This document shows, in pieces, positions 44,212 through 52,105 of a DNA stretch of 64,000 nt. The translations under genes and the position numbers were made by a program. The notes beneath the pieces were generated by a model. It searched no databases, was not told the DNA's origin, and saw only the letters and a program-made list of their open reading frames with translations. Source of the stretch: Pricia mediterranea (lineage in GTDB: Bacteria > Bacteroidota > Bacteroidia > Flavobacteriales > Flavobacteriaceae); the NCBI RefSeq assembly GCF_032248455.1, contig NZ_JAVTTP010000001.1, forward strand, positions 496,001-560,000. The letters run 5' to 3'. Each line of letters starts with the position of its first letter. The first letter of the stretch is position 1.

Positions 44212-44255
44212 CTAAGTTAGCTGAATCGTTCAATTGGTGCAGTAACCCAGGTTAC
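44212..44255 (-). promoter_or_regulatory. GTAAC-type promoter of the rhodanese gene
   Basis: GTAACCTGGGTTAC (minus reading of 44242-44255) and -7 box TAACTTAG (44219-44212), centre-to-G 36.5 bp. The predicted start of transcription is near 44208, about 50 bp before the extended open frame. Confidence 0.72.
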
Positions 44256-44339
44256 ACAGCAAAATAAAATGTTCGCGCAAGCTTGATTGAAGATAAGCTT
44301 TGAGCCGGGAGGTAGAAACAAGCTCCCCGACATTGATCG

Positions 44340-44951
44340 CTACCGTTTTCTGAAACCGCAAAACAGAAAATTTTGCTCGGTACCGAAGGGGGTTGCATGG
44401 TCTTCCGCCACACAACGGATTTTATCGAATCCGCCCTTGAATGCCGTAGTCAGCTTTTCTTCGCTGTATTGCCGAATCTCAAGTCCACTACATTTTTCCG
44501 GTCCATTCTCTGAAAATGTGCCGACGGTCAAGAAGCTGCTTACCGCTCTTGTTGCTATTGCTATATATTTTGCTACTTCCTCGGGTTGGGTCAAAAAATG
44601 GAATGTAGCCCTGTCGTGCCAAACGTCATAGGTGGTATCGGGCTCGAATTCAGTAACATCACTTGTCAGCCAAGTTACGTTTTTCGCTTTATCCCCGAGT
44701 CTTTTTTGCGATTTTTCCAGAGACTTCGCAGAGATATCCAAAACGGTAATATTCTCATAGCCCTCGTCCAGTAAAAAATCTACAAATTTACTGTCGCCGC
44801 CACCAATATCTATAATCTTGGCGGTTTTGTCGACTTCGAACGAACGTATAAAATCAAGGGATATTTTCGGCACCTCTTGTGTCCAGCTTACCTCATTCGG
44901 ACTTTTAGTTTTATATACGTCTTCCCAATGGTTCTTCCTATTCAACTTCAT
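44340..44951 (-). CDS. Class I SAM-dependent methyltransferase
   Basis: 203 residues. SAM-binding motif IIDIGGGDSKFVDFLLDEG (near 50), motif II region DVWHDRATFHFLTQPEE and a C-terminal YSEEKLTTAFKGGFD. The N-terminal HWEDVYKTKSPNEVSWTQ resembles the thiol/thiopurine or tellurite-resistance type of methyltransferase. Methylation of a sulfur or chalcogen anion would fit the island, but this is inference. No GTAAC-type operator lies upstream. Confidence 0.82.
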   Translation of the reverse strand: MKLNRKNHWEDVYKTKSPNEVSWTQEVPKISLDFIRSFEVDKTAKIIDIGGGDSKFVDFLLDEGYENITVLDISAKSLEKSQKRLGDKAKNVTWLTSDVTEFEPDTTYDVWHDRATFHFLTQPEEVAKYIAIATRAVSSFLTVGTFSENGPEKCSGLEIRQYSEEKLTTAFKGGFDKIRCVAEDHATPFGTEQNFLFCGFRKR

Positions 44952-45124
44952 TTGTTTTTTTAATTAAATGCTTGTCTGCCTTTTTACCTAATCGTCAAAT
45001 AAGACATTAGACGGTAGGATCTAAGACGTAAGACGGATAAGCATGTTTAATTAAAGGATTCAATAAGCGCCCAATTTCGGGACTACATCAACGGCGAGCA
45101 GCTTACACTATCCGTGGTCTACTA
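44952..45124 (-). repeat. Degenerate AAGACGTAAGACGG word spacer
   Basis: The sequence from about 44998 reads AAATAAGACATTAGACGGTAGGATCTAAGACGTAAGACGGATAAG, an iteration of TAAGACG-like words. Nothing else is visible between the methyltransferase and the next rhodanese gene. Confidence 0.4.
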
Positions 45125-45493
45125 TTATTGTTGGCTCCATTCGCCGTAGCCGCCAGAGTAGTCGAATATGGACTCAAATCCCATATCCTTCAACAGTGTC
45201 GCGGCGCGTTCGCTTCTGCCGCCCTTCTGACAATAAATATACACGGGTTCATTCTTGTTCAGCTTTTCAACTTTTTCTTTGAAGTTCTGGCTGTCCGAAA
45301 TGTCTATATTGATTGCATCGTCAATATGGCCCGCTTCATACTCCTGCGGGGTGCGGACATCGACCCATTGTACATCTTTTCCGATTACATCGGCCTTGAC
45401 AGTTTCGATATCGATACGCTGCACCTTTCCGCTGTCCTTAGAAGTGCAGGAAACCGCGGAGACGAACAAAAGTAAAATGATAAGGTCTTTCAT
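45125..45493 (-). CDS. Periplasmic rhodanese lipoprotein
   Basis: 122 residues. Lipobox SAVSC (C16), then a single rhodanese domain: VQWVDVRTPQEYEAGHIDDAINID and active-site loop CQKGGRSERAA. It resembles the cytoplasmic 43810 rhodanese but is exported. Substrates may be thiosulfate or polysulfide in the periplasm. I see no operator upstream, so its control may differ from its neighbours. Confidence 0.88.
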   Translation of the reverse strand: MKDLIILLLFVSAVSCTSKDSGKVQRIDIETVKADVIGKDVQWVDVRTPQEYEAGHIDDAINIDISDSQNFKEKVEKLNKNEPVYIYCQKGGRSERAATLLKDMGFESIFDYSGGYGEWSQQ

Positions 45494-45612
45494 GCGTTTA
45501 AATCGTTATAATTCCTTGGAAATTAACTAAAAAAATTGAGAATCCCGATAGCTATAGGGATAACCGCTCAGCGCTCCATCAAAAAGTTTAAACATCACCT
45601 TTGGTGAAGAAA

Positions 45613-45658
45613 TTTTTAAAATTTGTCGATGCTCGCCTCGTATTCTTAATTTTTCGAT
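45613..45658. repeat. Dispersed AT/CG-mixed intergenic repeat, copy 2
   Basis: TTTAAAATTTGTCGATGC followed by TCGCCTCGTATTCTTAATTTTTCGA. It matches copy 1 (1774-1828) at both ends but has a shorter middle. A more distant relative may lie near 47175-47215 (GCGTCGAGGCTTGCCTCGAAACACTAATG). Confidence 0.45.
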
Positions 45659-45680
45659 CGAAAAACAATTCGTATTGGGT

Positions 45681-47090
45681 TTAGAGCGTAGTCGAACTAA
45701 CGTATTCGGAAACGGGCACTTTCGATTTCCTTATAGCGCCAAAGCCTCCGATTACCTCGATGAGATTGTGAATGCCCCTGCTCTTTAAAATAGAAGCGGC
45801 GATCATACTTCGATAGCCTCCGGCACAGTGAACGAAAAAGGGTCGGTTTTCTGGAAAATCGGCCAAATGGTCGTTCAGAAGATCTAATGGGGTGTTCTTT
45901 GCAGCATGCACATGCTCGGATTGGAATTCACTTTTCTTTCTGACGTCGAAAATTGGGGCATCGTCTCCCTCAAGAACCTCGCCCAGGGCTTCGGCACTTG
46001 TTTGACTGACCGTATCGTATTCCATCGCTGCCTCTTTCCACGCCTTAAACCCTCCTTCAAGATATCCCAAAGTATTATCAAAACCGACCCGAGAAAGTCT
46101 TGTAACGGCCTCTTCCTCGCTTCCTTTTGGGGCGACCAAAAGAATAGGCTGCTCCACATTGGCGATTAGGGCACCGACCCACGGAGCGAAATCACCGTTC
46201 AGGCCGATAAAAATCGAACGGGGAACATGACCTTTGGCAAAATCGTTTTGATGGCGCACATCGAGTACGACGGCCCCGGTCTCGTTCGCAGCGGCTTCGA
46301 AGGCATCTGGCGAAAGGGAACGGGTACCCCGTTCCAATACTTCATTGAAATCATCGTACCCTTCTTTGTTCATTTTAACGTTCAGGGGAAAATACTGAGG
46401 AGGCGGCAATAGTCCGTCCGTAACTTCTTTTACAAACTCATCCTTAGTCATATCGGCGCGTAAAGCGTAGTTCATCTTTTTCTGGTTACCGAGCGTATCT
46501 ACGGTTTCCTTCATCATATTTTTTCCGCAGGCCGAACCCGCTCCGTGCGCCGGATAGACGATGACATCGTCCGCCAGGGGCATGATTTTTTCACGTAGGC
46601 TGTCGTATAGAAGCCCTGCCAGGTCTTCTTGGGTAAGCACGCCCATTTTCTGGGCCAGATCCGGGCGGCCAACGTCACCGAGAAACAACGTATCACCACT
46701 AAAAATTGCGTGATCTTTCCCGTCTTCATCGCGAAGTAGATAGGTTGTGCTTTCCATTGTATGTCCGGGAGTATGTAAGGCGACGATAGTGATATTGCCG
46801 AGTTTGAACTCCTGGCCATCCTCTGCGATGACCGCATCAAAAGACGGTGCTGCATTGGGACCATAAATAATCGACGCACCGGTTTCCTTGGCCAAGGTGA
46901 CATGGCCGCTGACAAAATCGGCGTGAAAGTGGGTCTCGAAAATATAGGTTATCCCGGCGTTGTCCGCCTTGGCGCGGTCGATATAGGGCTTGACCTCCCG
47001 CAAGGGGTCTATAATGGCTACTTCGCCCCCATTTTCGATATAGTAAGCACCCTGGGCAAGACATCCCGTATAAATTTGTTCTATTTTCAT
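45681..47090 (-). CDS. MBL-fold persulfide dioxygenase-like protein with two rhodanese domains (2)
   Basis: 469 residues from the ATG at 47090; the frame is open two codons further to a TTG. Metallo-beta-lactamase ligands H54, H56 and D58 in FETHFHADFVSGH, then GDTLFLGDVGRPDL. The first rhodanese domain lacks a catalytic Cys (ILLVAPKGSEEEA); the second has C422 in VHCAGGYRS. It is a divergent paralogue of the 40645-41973 protein with the same defect in rhodanese 1, so that domain is likely structural. A GTAAC-type promoter with a perfect -7 box is present. Confidence 0.9.
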   Translation of the reverse strand: MKIEQIYTGCLAQGAYYIENGGEVAIIDPLREVKPYIDRAKADNAGITYIFETHFHADFVSGHVTLAKETGASIIYGPNAAPSFDAVIAEDGQEFKLGNITIVALHTPGHTMESTTYLLRDEDGKDHAIFSGDTLFLGDVGRPDLAQKMGVLTQEDLAGLLYDSLREKIMPLADDVIVYPAHGAGSACGKNMMKETVDTLGNQKKMNYALRADMTKDEFVKEVTDGLLPPPQYFPLNVKMNKEGYDDFNEVLERGTRSLSPDAFEAAANETGAVVLDVRHQNDFAKGHVPRSIFIGLNGDFAPWVGALIANVEQPILLVAPKGSEEEAVTRLSRVGFDNTLGYLEGGFKAWKEAAMEYDTVSQTSAEALGEVLEGDDAPIFDVRKKSEFQSEHVHAAKNTPLDLLNDHLADFPENRPFFVHCAGGYRSMIAASILKSRGIHNLIEVIGGFGAIRKSKVPVSEYVSSTTL

Positions 47091-47115
47091 GATCAAGCGA
47101 TTTACAATGAGATTT

Positions 47116-47159
47116 CAAAGGTATTGCTTTTGCAGAACGTGCAGGGTAACCTTTGTTAC
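47116..47159 (-). promoter_or_regulatory. GTAAC-type promoter of MBL-rhodanese 2
   Basis: GTAACAAAGGTTAC (minus reading of 47146-47159) and perfect -7 box TACCTTTG (47123-47116), centre-to-G 36.5 bp. The operator is identical in sequence to the TlpA operator. Confidence 0.82.
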
Positions 47160-47279
47160 TTAAACCTTTTTACTCGATAATCGAGATTTAAATGCGTCGA
47201 GGCTTGCCTCGAAACACTAATGCTTTTTCCTTTCCAATGCCTCGCAGGCTTGCCCCGAGGTAGTTCACTTTACCCTTTT

Positions 47280-48086
47280 TCAGCTCAAGAAAAGCTCTTT
47301 TACGAAGATGAAAACGCCCATAACGAGCACGAACCATCCGAATGCCTTTTTCAGTTTTGAACCATCGATAAACTTGTTTAACCAAATTCCGAAAAATATA
47401 CCGATGATGGAGAGTACGCTGAATACCGATAGAAACTTCCAATCGATCTTGAGGTTCTGCACATCCCCTATAAAACCGATCAACGATTTAACTGCAATAA
47501 TCAGTAAGCTCGTGGCAACCGCTTTTTTCATCGGTAGCTTGGCCAATAGTACAAGGGCGGGAATGATCAGGAAGCCCCCACCGGCACCCACAATACCTGT
47601 AAGCACCCCGACTACGATACCTTCGAGCACGATCATCGGATAATTGTAAACGATTTCGATGGTGTCATTATCGCAGTTTTCACACTCCTCCCGTATCATG
47701 GAGTAAGACGCCAACAACATGGTGATGGCAAAAAATAACATGATACCGATATCTTTTGTAACCAAAAAACCGCCTACTGTAAAGAGTTCTTCAGGTATTG
47801 CAGGCATTACATACTTACGGGTGGCATACACCGCAATGAAAGCCGGGATCGAAAAAACGATGGCAGTTTTGAAGTCCACCAATTTTTTTCGAATATTCTG
47901 AATTGCACCTACCAAGGAGGTCGTACCGACGATAAACAGAGAGTATGCGGTCGCCATCACAGGGTTTATAAATAAAAAATAAACCAAAATCGGTACCGTA
48001 AGAATAGATCCTCCCCCGCCGATCAATCCTAAGACTATGCCGATGACAAGGGCACCCAAATAACCTAGGGCAACAGTTACCTCCAT
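47280..48086 (-). CDS. TauE/SafE family sulfite exporter
   Basis: 268 residues with eight helices, beginning LGYLGALVIGIVLGLIGGGGSILTVPILVY and repeating GIVGAGGGFLIIPALVLL in the second half, the two TauE motifs. In this setting it would export sulfite, the product of persulfide dioxygenases. The predicted GTAAC-type promoter gives a leader of about 17 nt, like that of MBL-rhodanese 1. It lies 71 bp downstream of the Crp-type regulator gene, same strand. Confidence 0.9.
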   Translation of the reverse strand: MEVTVALGYLGALVIGIVLGLIGGGGSILTVPILVYFLFINPVMATAYSLFIVGTTSLVGAIQNIRKKLVDFKTAIVFSIPAFIAVYATRKYVMPAIPEELFTVGGFLVTKDIGIMLFFAITMLLASYSMIREECENCDNDTIEIVYNYPMIVLEGIVVGVLTGIVGAGGGFLIIPALVLLAKLPMKKAVATSLLIIAVKSLIGFIGDVQNLKIDWKFLSVFSVLSIIGIFFGIWLNKFIDGSKLKKAFGWFVLVMGVFIFVKELFLS

Positions 48087-48106
48087 GTTCCGCTCCGTTT
48101 AGGAGG

Positions 48107-48150
48107 CTAAAGTAACCGGATTAAGTAAAGCGTACGGTAACCTGGGTTAC
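48107..48150 (-). promoter_or_regulatory. GTAAC-type promoter of the TauE exporter gene
   Basis: GTAACCCAGGTTAC (minus reading of 48137-48150) and -7 box TACTTTAG (48114-48107), centre-to-G 36.5 bp. It lies between the Crp regulator stop and the exporter gene. Confidence 0.78.
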
Positions 48151-48157
48151 AGAGCCC

Positions 48158-48790
48158 TCACAATTCCAAGATCTTGATATGGTTTCTGTGCAGTTCTATC
48201 TTGCCCATATCCTCCAGTTTTTTGAGCAGTCTAGAAATTACTACCCTTGAACTGTTCAGGTCATAGGCAATTTCTTGATGGGTACTGCGGATGCTATCCT
48301 CTTGTGCGATACGGGCCTTTTCCTTGAGGTATCCGACCAAGCGCATATCCATCTTATCGAAGGCGATACTGTCCAAGGTATTCAACAACTCGTTCAAACG
48401 ATCATGGTAACTTTGGAAAACGAAATTCCGCCAAGATTTGTATCGGCCCGTCCACTCCTCCATTTTATGGATGGGCACCATGATCAGTTTGGCATCGGTT
48501 TCGGCAACGGCGCGGATCTCACTTTGGGCGTCCCCCATACAGCAGCTCAAGGTCATGGAGCAGGTATCACCCTCTTCGAGATAGTAGAGCAAGAGTTCGT
48601 TTCCGTCATCGTCTTCGCGAAGCACTTTGATGGCGCCCGAAATCAAAAGGGGCATCCCCCTGACATAATCACCGATATCCATCAACTTGAAACCTTCCGG
48701 CACCTCTTTAAAGGTTCCTACCTGTACAATTTCATTGATAAGGGCATCCTCGAAGACCTGTCCGTATCCTCTTTTTAGTTCTTGTATCAT
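48158..48790 (-). CDS. Crp-family regulator with Cys motif, proposed regulator of the GTAAC operators
   Basis: 210 residues: beta roll (about 20-130), dimer helix and winged helix (about 165-200, STHQEIAYDLNSSRVVISRLLKKLE). No N-terminal Cys cluster. A loop in the beta roll has C77, C83 and C84 (GDTCSMTLSCCMGD), a motif I recall from many Crp-type regulators beside TauE genes. Persulfide formation on these cysteines is a plausible signal. The recognition helix has Arg where FNR has Glu, consistent with a different operator. All six GTAAC palindromes lie in the surrounding sulfur island. Its own transcription probably comes from the FNR-type promoter at 49038. Confidence 0.85.
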   Translation of the reverse strand: MIQELKRGYGQVFEDALINEIVQVGTFKEVPEGFKLMDIGDYVRGMPLLISGAIKVLREDDDGNELLLYYLEEGDTCSMTLSCCMGDAQSEIRAVAETDAKLIMVPIHKMEEWTGRYKSWRNFVFQSYHDRLNELLNTLDSIAFDKMDMRLVGYLKEKARIAQEDSIRSTHQEIAYDLNSSRVVISRLLKKLEDMGKIELHRNHIKILEL

Positions 48791-48826
48791 CGAATTCCAT
48801 TTAAGAACATGATTTTCTTACTTCCC

Positions 48827-48976
48827 TTATGCTTCAGGTCCATCCTTTTTTTTCTTATCAGTGGACATCATAGCGATTACGGTTCCTACGAGAACCACGC
48901 ACACGACCGCAAAAATGGCCATCATTACGGTTCCGTTTCCCCACGAGACCAAAGGTAACATCAATTTTGTAATCAT
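48827..48976 (-). CDS. 49-residue single-helix membrane miniprotein
   Basis: The frame starts with the ATG at 48976 and ends with TAA at 48827. The product has one helix of about 23 residues (TVMMAIFAVVCVVLVGTVIAMM) after a short SWGNG turn, and a basic-acidic tail STDKKKKDGPEA. The perfect FNR-type promoter 58 bp upstream points exactly at it. It is 36 bp before the Crp regulator gene and is presumably cotranscribed. No family is recognised; the start, helix and promoter together make it likely to be real. Confidence 0.65.
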   Translation of the reverse strand: MITKLMLPLVSWGNGTVMMAIFAVVCVVLVGTVIAMMSTDKKKKDGPEA

Positions 48977-49037
48977 TGCTTTAGGTTTTAAGATTCAACT
49001 TCGTAAATTTAGTGGAATATAGCCTGTTTGTGGTCCA

Positions 49038-49080
49038 CAAAAATAGGCATGAAGGCCCACGCTGAATATGACAAACGTCA
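49038..49080 (-). promoter_or_regulatory. FNR-type promoter of the miniprotein-Crp unit
   Basis: Palindrome TGACGTTTGTCA (minus reading of 49069-49080) and perfect -7 box TATTTTTG (49045-49038), centre-to-G 36.5 bp. On the plus strand a weak box AACCCTTG ends at 49111, also 36.5 bp, so the divergent ROK gene could share the site. Confidence 0.75.
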
Positions 49081-49144
49081 TTTCGTAACGAAAAATTTAA
49101 CAGAACCCTTGCGAATTGCGTAAATGATCGTAAATTAGCTTACT

Positions 49145-50113
49145 ATGGATGTAGTTGCAGGAATAGATATCGGAGGAACCAAAACTAAAATAGGATTGGT
49201 CGATCACCATGGTGTGTGCCATAAACAACTTTTTTTTAGAACCCGAAAATACGATGATTTCGATGCCTTTCTGGATAAGATCAAGGAGAGCATCGACCAA
49301 TTAATGTCCGACTTCGATTTCCCGGTCAATCTAATCGGATGTGGAATCGGCGCGCCGAACGCCTCTAGTCGAAACGGTACCATAGAGAACGCCGCCAATC
49401 TAAAATGGAAAGGTTCGGTACCCGTCCTGGAAAAATTAAAAAAGCGTATCGACCTCCCCATGCGGATCATGAACGATGCCAGTGCCGCAGCCTTGGGCGA
49501 GATGCTCTTTGGTAACGCCAAGGGTATGTCAGACTTTATCGTCATTACCCTGGGAACCGGACTAGGGGCCGGCATTGTCGCCAACGGCAAATTGATAGAG
49601 GGGTACGATGGGTTTGCCGGTGAACTGGGCCATGTCGATATGACCCTGGGTGATGGTCGGTTGACCGGGCTCGGCGTTCGTGGGGGACTGGAGGCCTACG
49701 TTTCCGCCACAGGCCTGAAACGCACCATACTCCATATGTTGTCCAAATACATGATCGACAGCAGGTTCCGTGACGTGGCCTTCAACGATTTGCACGGGGA
49801 GGATATTACCAAGGCCGCAGAAGAAGGCGATCCCATCGCCCAAAAAGCTTTTGATTATACGGCGAATATATTGGCTTTGGCCATGGCCAACTTTACAGCG
49901 TTCTCGCAGCCCAGGGCATTCTTTTTGATGGGAGGCCTGCTCAATAGCGGCAAATGGATCTTGGACCCCTTACAAGAATATTTCGAAGAAAAACTGTTGG
50001 AAGTCTATAAGGACAAGGTCGAAATACGAACCTCGGGCATGGAGGGGAAGACCGCTGCCATTTGTGGTGCGGCCGCATTGATATGGGAAGGAAGGCAGCC
50101 GACAACGGAATGA
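49145..50113 (+). CDS. ROK-family sugar kinase lacking the zinc motif
   Basis: 322 residues. ATP motif AGIDIGGTKTKIGLVD at the start, the second motif ITLGTGLGAGIVANGKL and GELGHVDMTLGDG. ROK kinases normally follow this with a zinc-binding CxCGxxGCxE motif; here the region reads GRLTGLGVRGGLEAYVSATG with no Cys, so the zinc site is gone. The catalytic base D in MRIMNDASAAALGE is kept. Probably a glucokinase or related kinase in the cytoplasm. Confidence 0.85.
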   Translation: MDVVAGIDIGGTKTKIGLVDHHGVCHKQLFFRTRKYDDFDAFLDKIKESIDQLMSDFDFPVNLIGCGIGAPNASSRNGTIENAANLKWKGSVPVLEKLKKRIDLPMRIMNDASAAALGEMLFGNAKGMSDFIVITLGTGLGAGIVANGKLIEGYDGFAGELGHVDMTLGDGRLTGLGVRGGLEAYVSATGLKRTILHMLSKYMIDSRFRDVAFNDLHGEDITKAAEEGDPIAQKAFDYTANILALAMANFTAFSQPRAFFLMGGLLNSGKWILDPLQEYFEEKLLEVYKDKVEIRTSGMEGKTAAICGAAALIWEGRQPTTE

Positions 50114-50181
50114 ATTGTTAAATGAAACCCAATTCATAGGCAGACACGCCGAATGCAAAGCTAAAAAGGTATTTTTATTCC

Positions 50182-52062
50182 ATGCGGGTCTTCGAGAAAA
50201 ACAGCAATATTTTCCGGCTACTGTCCGAAGCAGTTTCCGAGGGGATAATCGTGGTCAACGATAAACAGGACATAGTGGCTTCCAATAAAAGAGCCAATGA
50301 ATTGTTCGGCTACGAAGACGAAGAGCTTGTTGGCCATTCCTTGACTATTCTGATTCCCCGCTCCCTCCGAAAGGTCCATAACAACCATATGTCCTCTTTC
50401 TTCGAGCAGCACGAAAAGCGCCGTATGGCCGCAGGCCGAACGCTTTCCGGCCTGCGCAAAAATGGCGAAAAATTCCCCTTGGAAGTCGGCCTGAATCCCT
50501 TTTCTTTATACGGAAACACCTATGTACTGGCCTTGGTCATAGATATCACCGAGCGTAAAAAAAACGAGGAGGAACAACTATTGAAAACTGCGGCCTTGGA
50601 AGCCGCCCTGAACGGTATTGTTATTACCGATGCGCTACAGCCTGACAATCCTATCATCTATTGTAATCCCGCCTTCGAGGAAATGACCGGATATTCCAAA
50701 GGGGAAATCATAAACAAAAACTGCCGGTTTTTACAGGCCGACGATAATGACCAAGAGGGAGTGCTAAAATTACGCAATGCGGTAAATGCGGGCCGAGGGT
50801 GCCACGTTCAGCTGCGTAATTATAAAAAGGACGGTACCTTGTTCTGGAACGAGGTATCCATAAATCCCATAACAGGTCGAGATGGACAGACCTCCCATTT
50901 CATTGGGATTCAGAACGACATTACGCAGCGGAAGGCCGCGGAACAGGAAATAGTCCACCTAGCCACGATCTTCGACGAATCGTTCAACGAGATTTACGTC
51001 TTTGATGCCAATTCGTTGCTTTTTGTCAACGCCAATCAGGGTGCACGAACGCGTACCGGGTACACCTTGGCCGAGTTCAGGGAAATGACCCCCGTGCAGA
51101 TGAAGCCGGAATTCACCGAAGCTAAATTTAGAGCCCTAATTGCTCCCTTACGCCAAGGTACCAAGAAAAAAGTCGACTTCGAGACCGTACACCGTATGAA
51201 AAATGGGAAGACCTACCCGGTTGAAGTACACCTCCAAAGCTCGACCATCGGCGACCAACAATTTGTCGTCGCTATTATCCTCGATATCTCCGACCGAAAA
51301 AACTATACGAAAAAATTGGAGAAAACCGTTAGGCAGCGTACCAGGCAATTGCAAAAGGCCCTGAAAAAAGAAAAGGAGCTAAACGAGTTGAAGACTAAAT
51401 TTCTCTCTTTGGTCTCTCATGAGTTCAAAACGCCCCTTAGCGGTATATTGACATCGGCGGTCCTGGTGGAGAAATATACTCTGGAAGACCAACAACCAAA
51501 AAGGGAAAAACATTTGAAAACCATTGCCAGCGGGGTACATTATCTGACCAATATACTCAACGATTTTCTCTCAATGGAACGGCTGGAGAAAGGAAAGGAA
51601 ATGTATTCCTACTCCTCGTTTTCCCTAAGCGGACTTGTCAATCACGTTATTTACAACGCCAACATGCTGCTAAAAAATGGACAACATATCAACTACCCGG
51701 ACAATATCGATGACGTCGAAATCCATCAAGATGAACGAATTGTAGGCTTGACCCTGACCAATCTGTTAAGCAACGCCATAAAATATTCCAAAGAGCATAC
51801 TGAAATCGACCTCAAAGTGGAACTTTTTGAAGAGAAAATTATCTTTCACGTTAAAGATAGGGGCATCGGCATTCCCGAAAAAGAGCAGCAATACACTTTT
51901 GACAGGTATTTTAGGGCCGAGAACGTATTGACCACCCAAGGCACGGGAATCGGACTCAACATTGTGAAAGGTCATGTGGAGAATCTAGATGGAAAAATAT
52001 GGTTCGAAAGCCAAGAGCATGTGGGAAGTACCTTTTCGGTAGAATTCCCCTTAGGAGTTTAG
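50182..52062 (+). CDS. LOV-domain histidine kinase with three PAS domains
   Basis: 626 residues, no membrane helix. PAS-1 about 10-125; PAS-2 about 135-250 is a LOV photoreceptor domain; PAS-3 about 255-375; a coiled linker; the HisKA box SHEFKTP with H413; and the ATPase domain with N-box NLLSNAIKYS and GTGIGLNIV. The LOV residues are all present: NCRFLQ at 180-185 with the flavin-adduct Cys181, N213 (QLRNY), N223 (FWN) and Q244 (FIGIQ). It should bind FMN and respond to blue light. The partner is the REC-Crp regulator 44 bp downstream. M1 at 50182 is the only reasonable start. Confidence 0.9.
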   Translation: MRVFEKNSNIFRLLSEAVSEGIIVVNDKQDIVASNKRANELFGYEDEELVGHSLTILIPRSLRKVHNNHMSSFFEQHEKRRMAAGRTLSGLRKNGEKFPLEVGLNPFSLYGNTYVLALVIDITERKKNEEEQLLKTAALEAALNGIVITDALQPDNPIIYCNPAFEEMTGYSKGEIINKNCRFLQADDNDQEGVLKLRNAVNAGRGCHVQLRNYKKDGTLFWNEVSINPITGRDGQTSHFIGIQNDITQRKAAEQEIVHLATIFDESFNEIYVFDANSLLFVNANQGARTRTGYTLAEFREMTPVQMKPEFTEAKFRALIAPLRQGTKKKVDFETVHRMKNGKTYPVEVHLQSSTIGDQQFVVAIILDISDRKNYTKKLEKTVRQRTRQLQKALKKEKELNELKTKFLSLVSHEFKTPLSGILTSAVLVEKYTLEDQQPKREKHLKTIASGVHYLTNILNDFLSMERLEKGKEMYSYSSFSLSGLVNHVIYNANMLLKNGQHINYPDNIDDVEIHQDERIVGLTLTNLLSNAIKYSKEHTEIDLKVELFEEKIIFHVKDRGIGIPEKEQQYTFDRYFRAENVLTTQGTGIGLNIVKGHVENLDGKIWFESQEHVGSTFSVEFPLGV

Positions 52063-52105
52063 TTCTTGGGCACGGCGCTCACGGGTCTTAACTAAATTGT
52101 GAATT

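Noticed and set aside
48112-48125. GTAACCGGATTAAG beside the TauE operator as a possible seventh GTAAC site
   Set aside because: Only the left half matches and it overlaps the -7 box of the TauE promoter.
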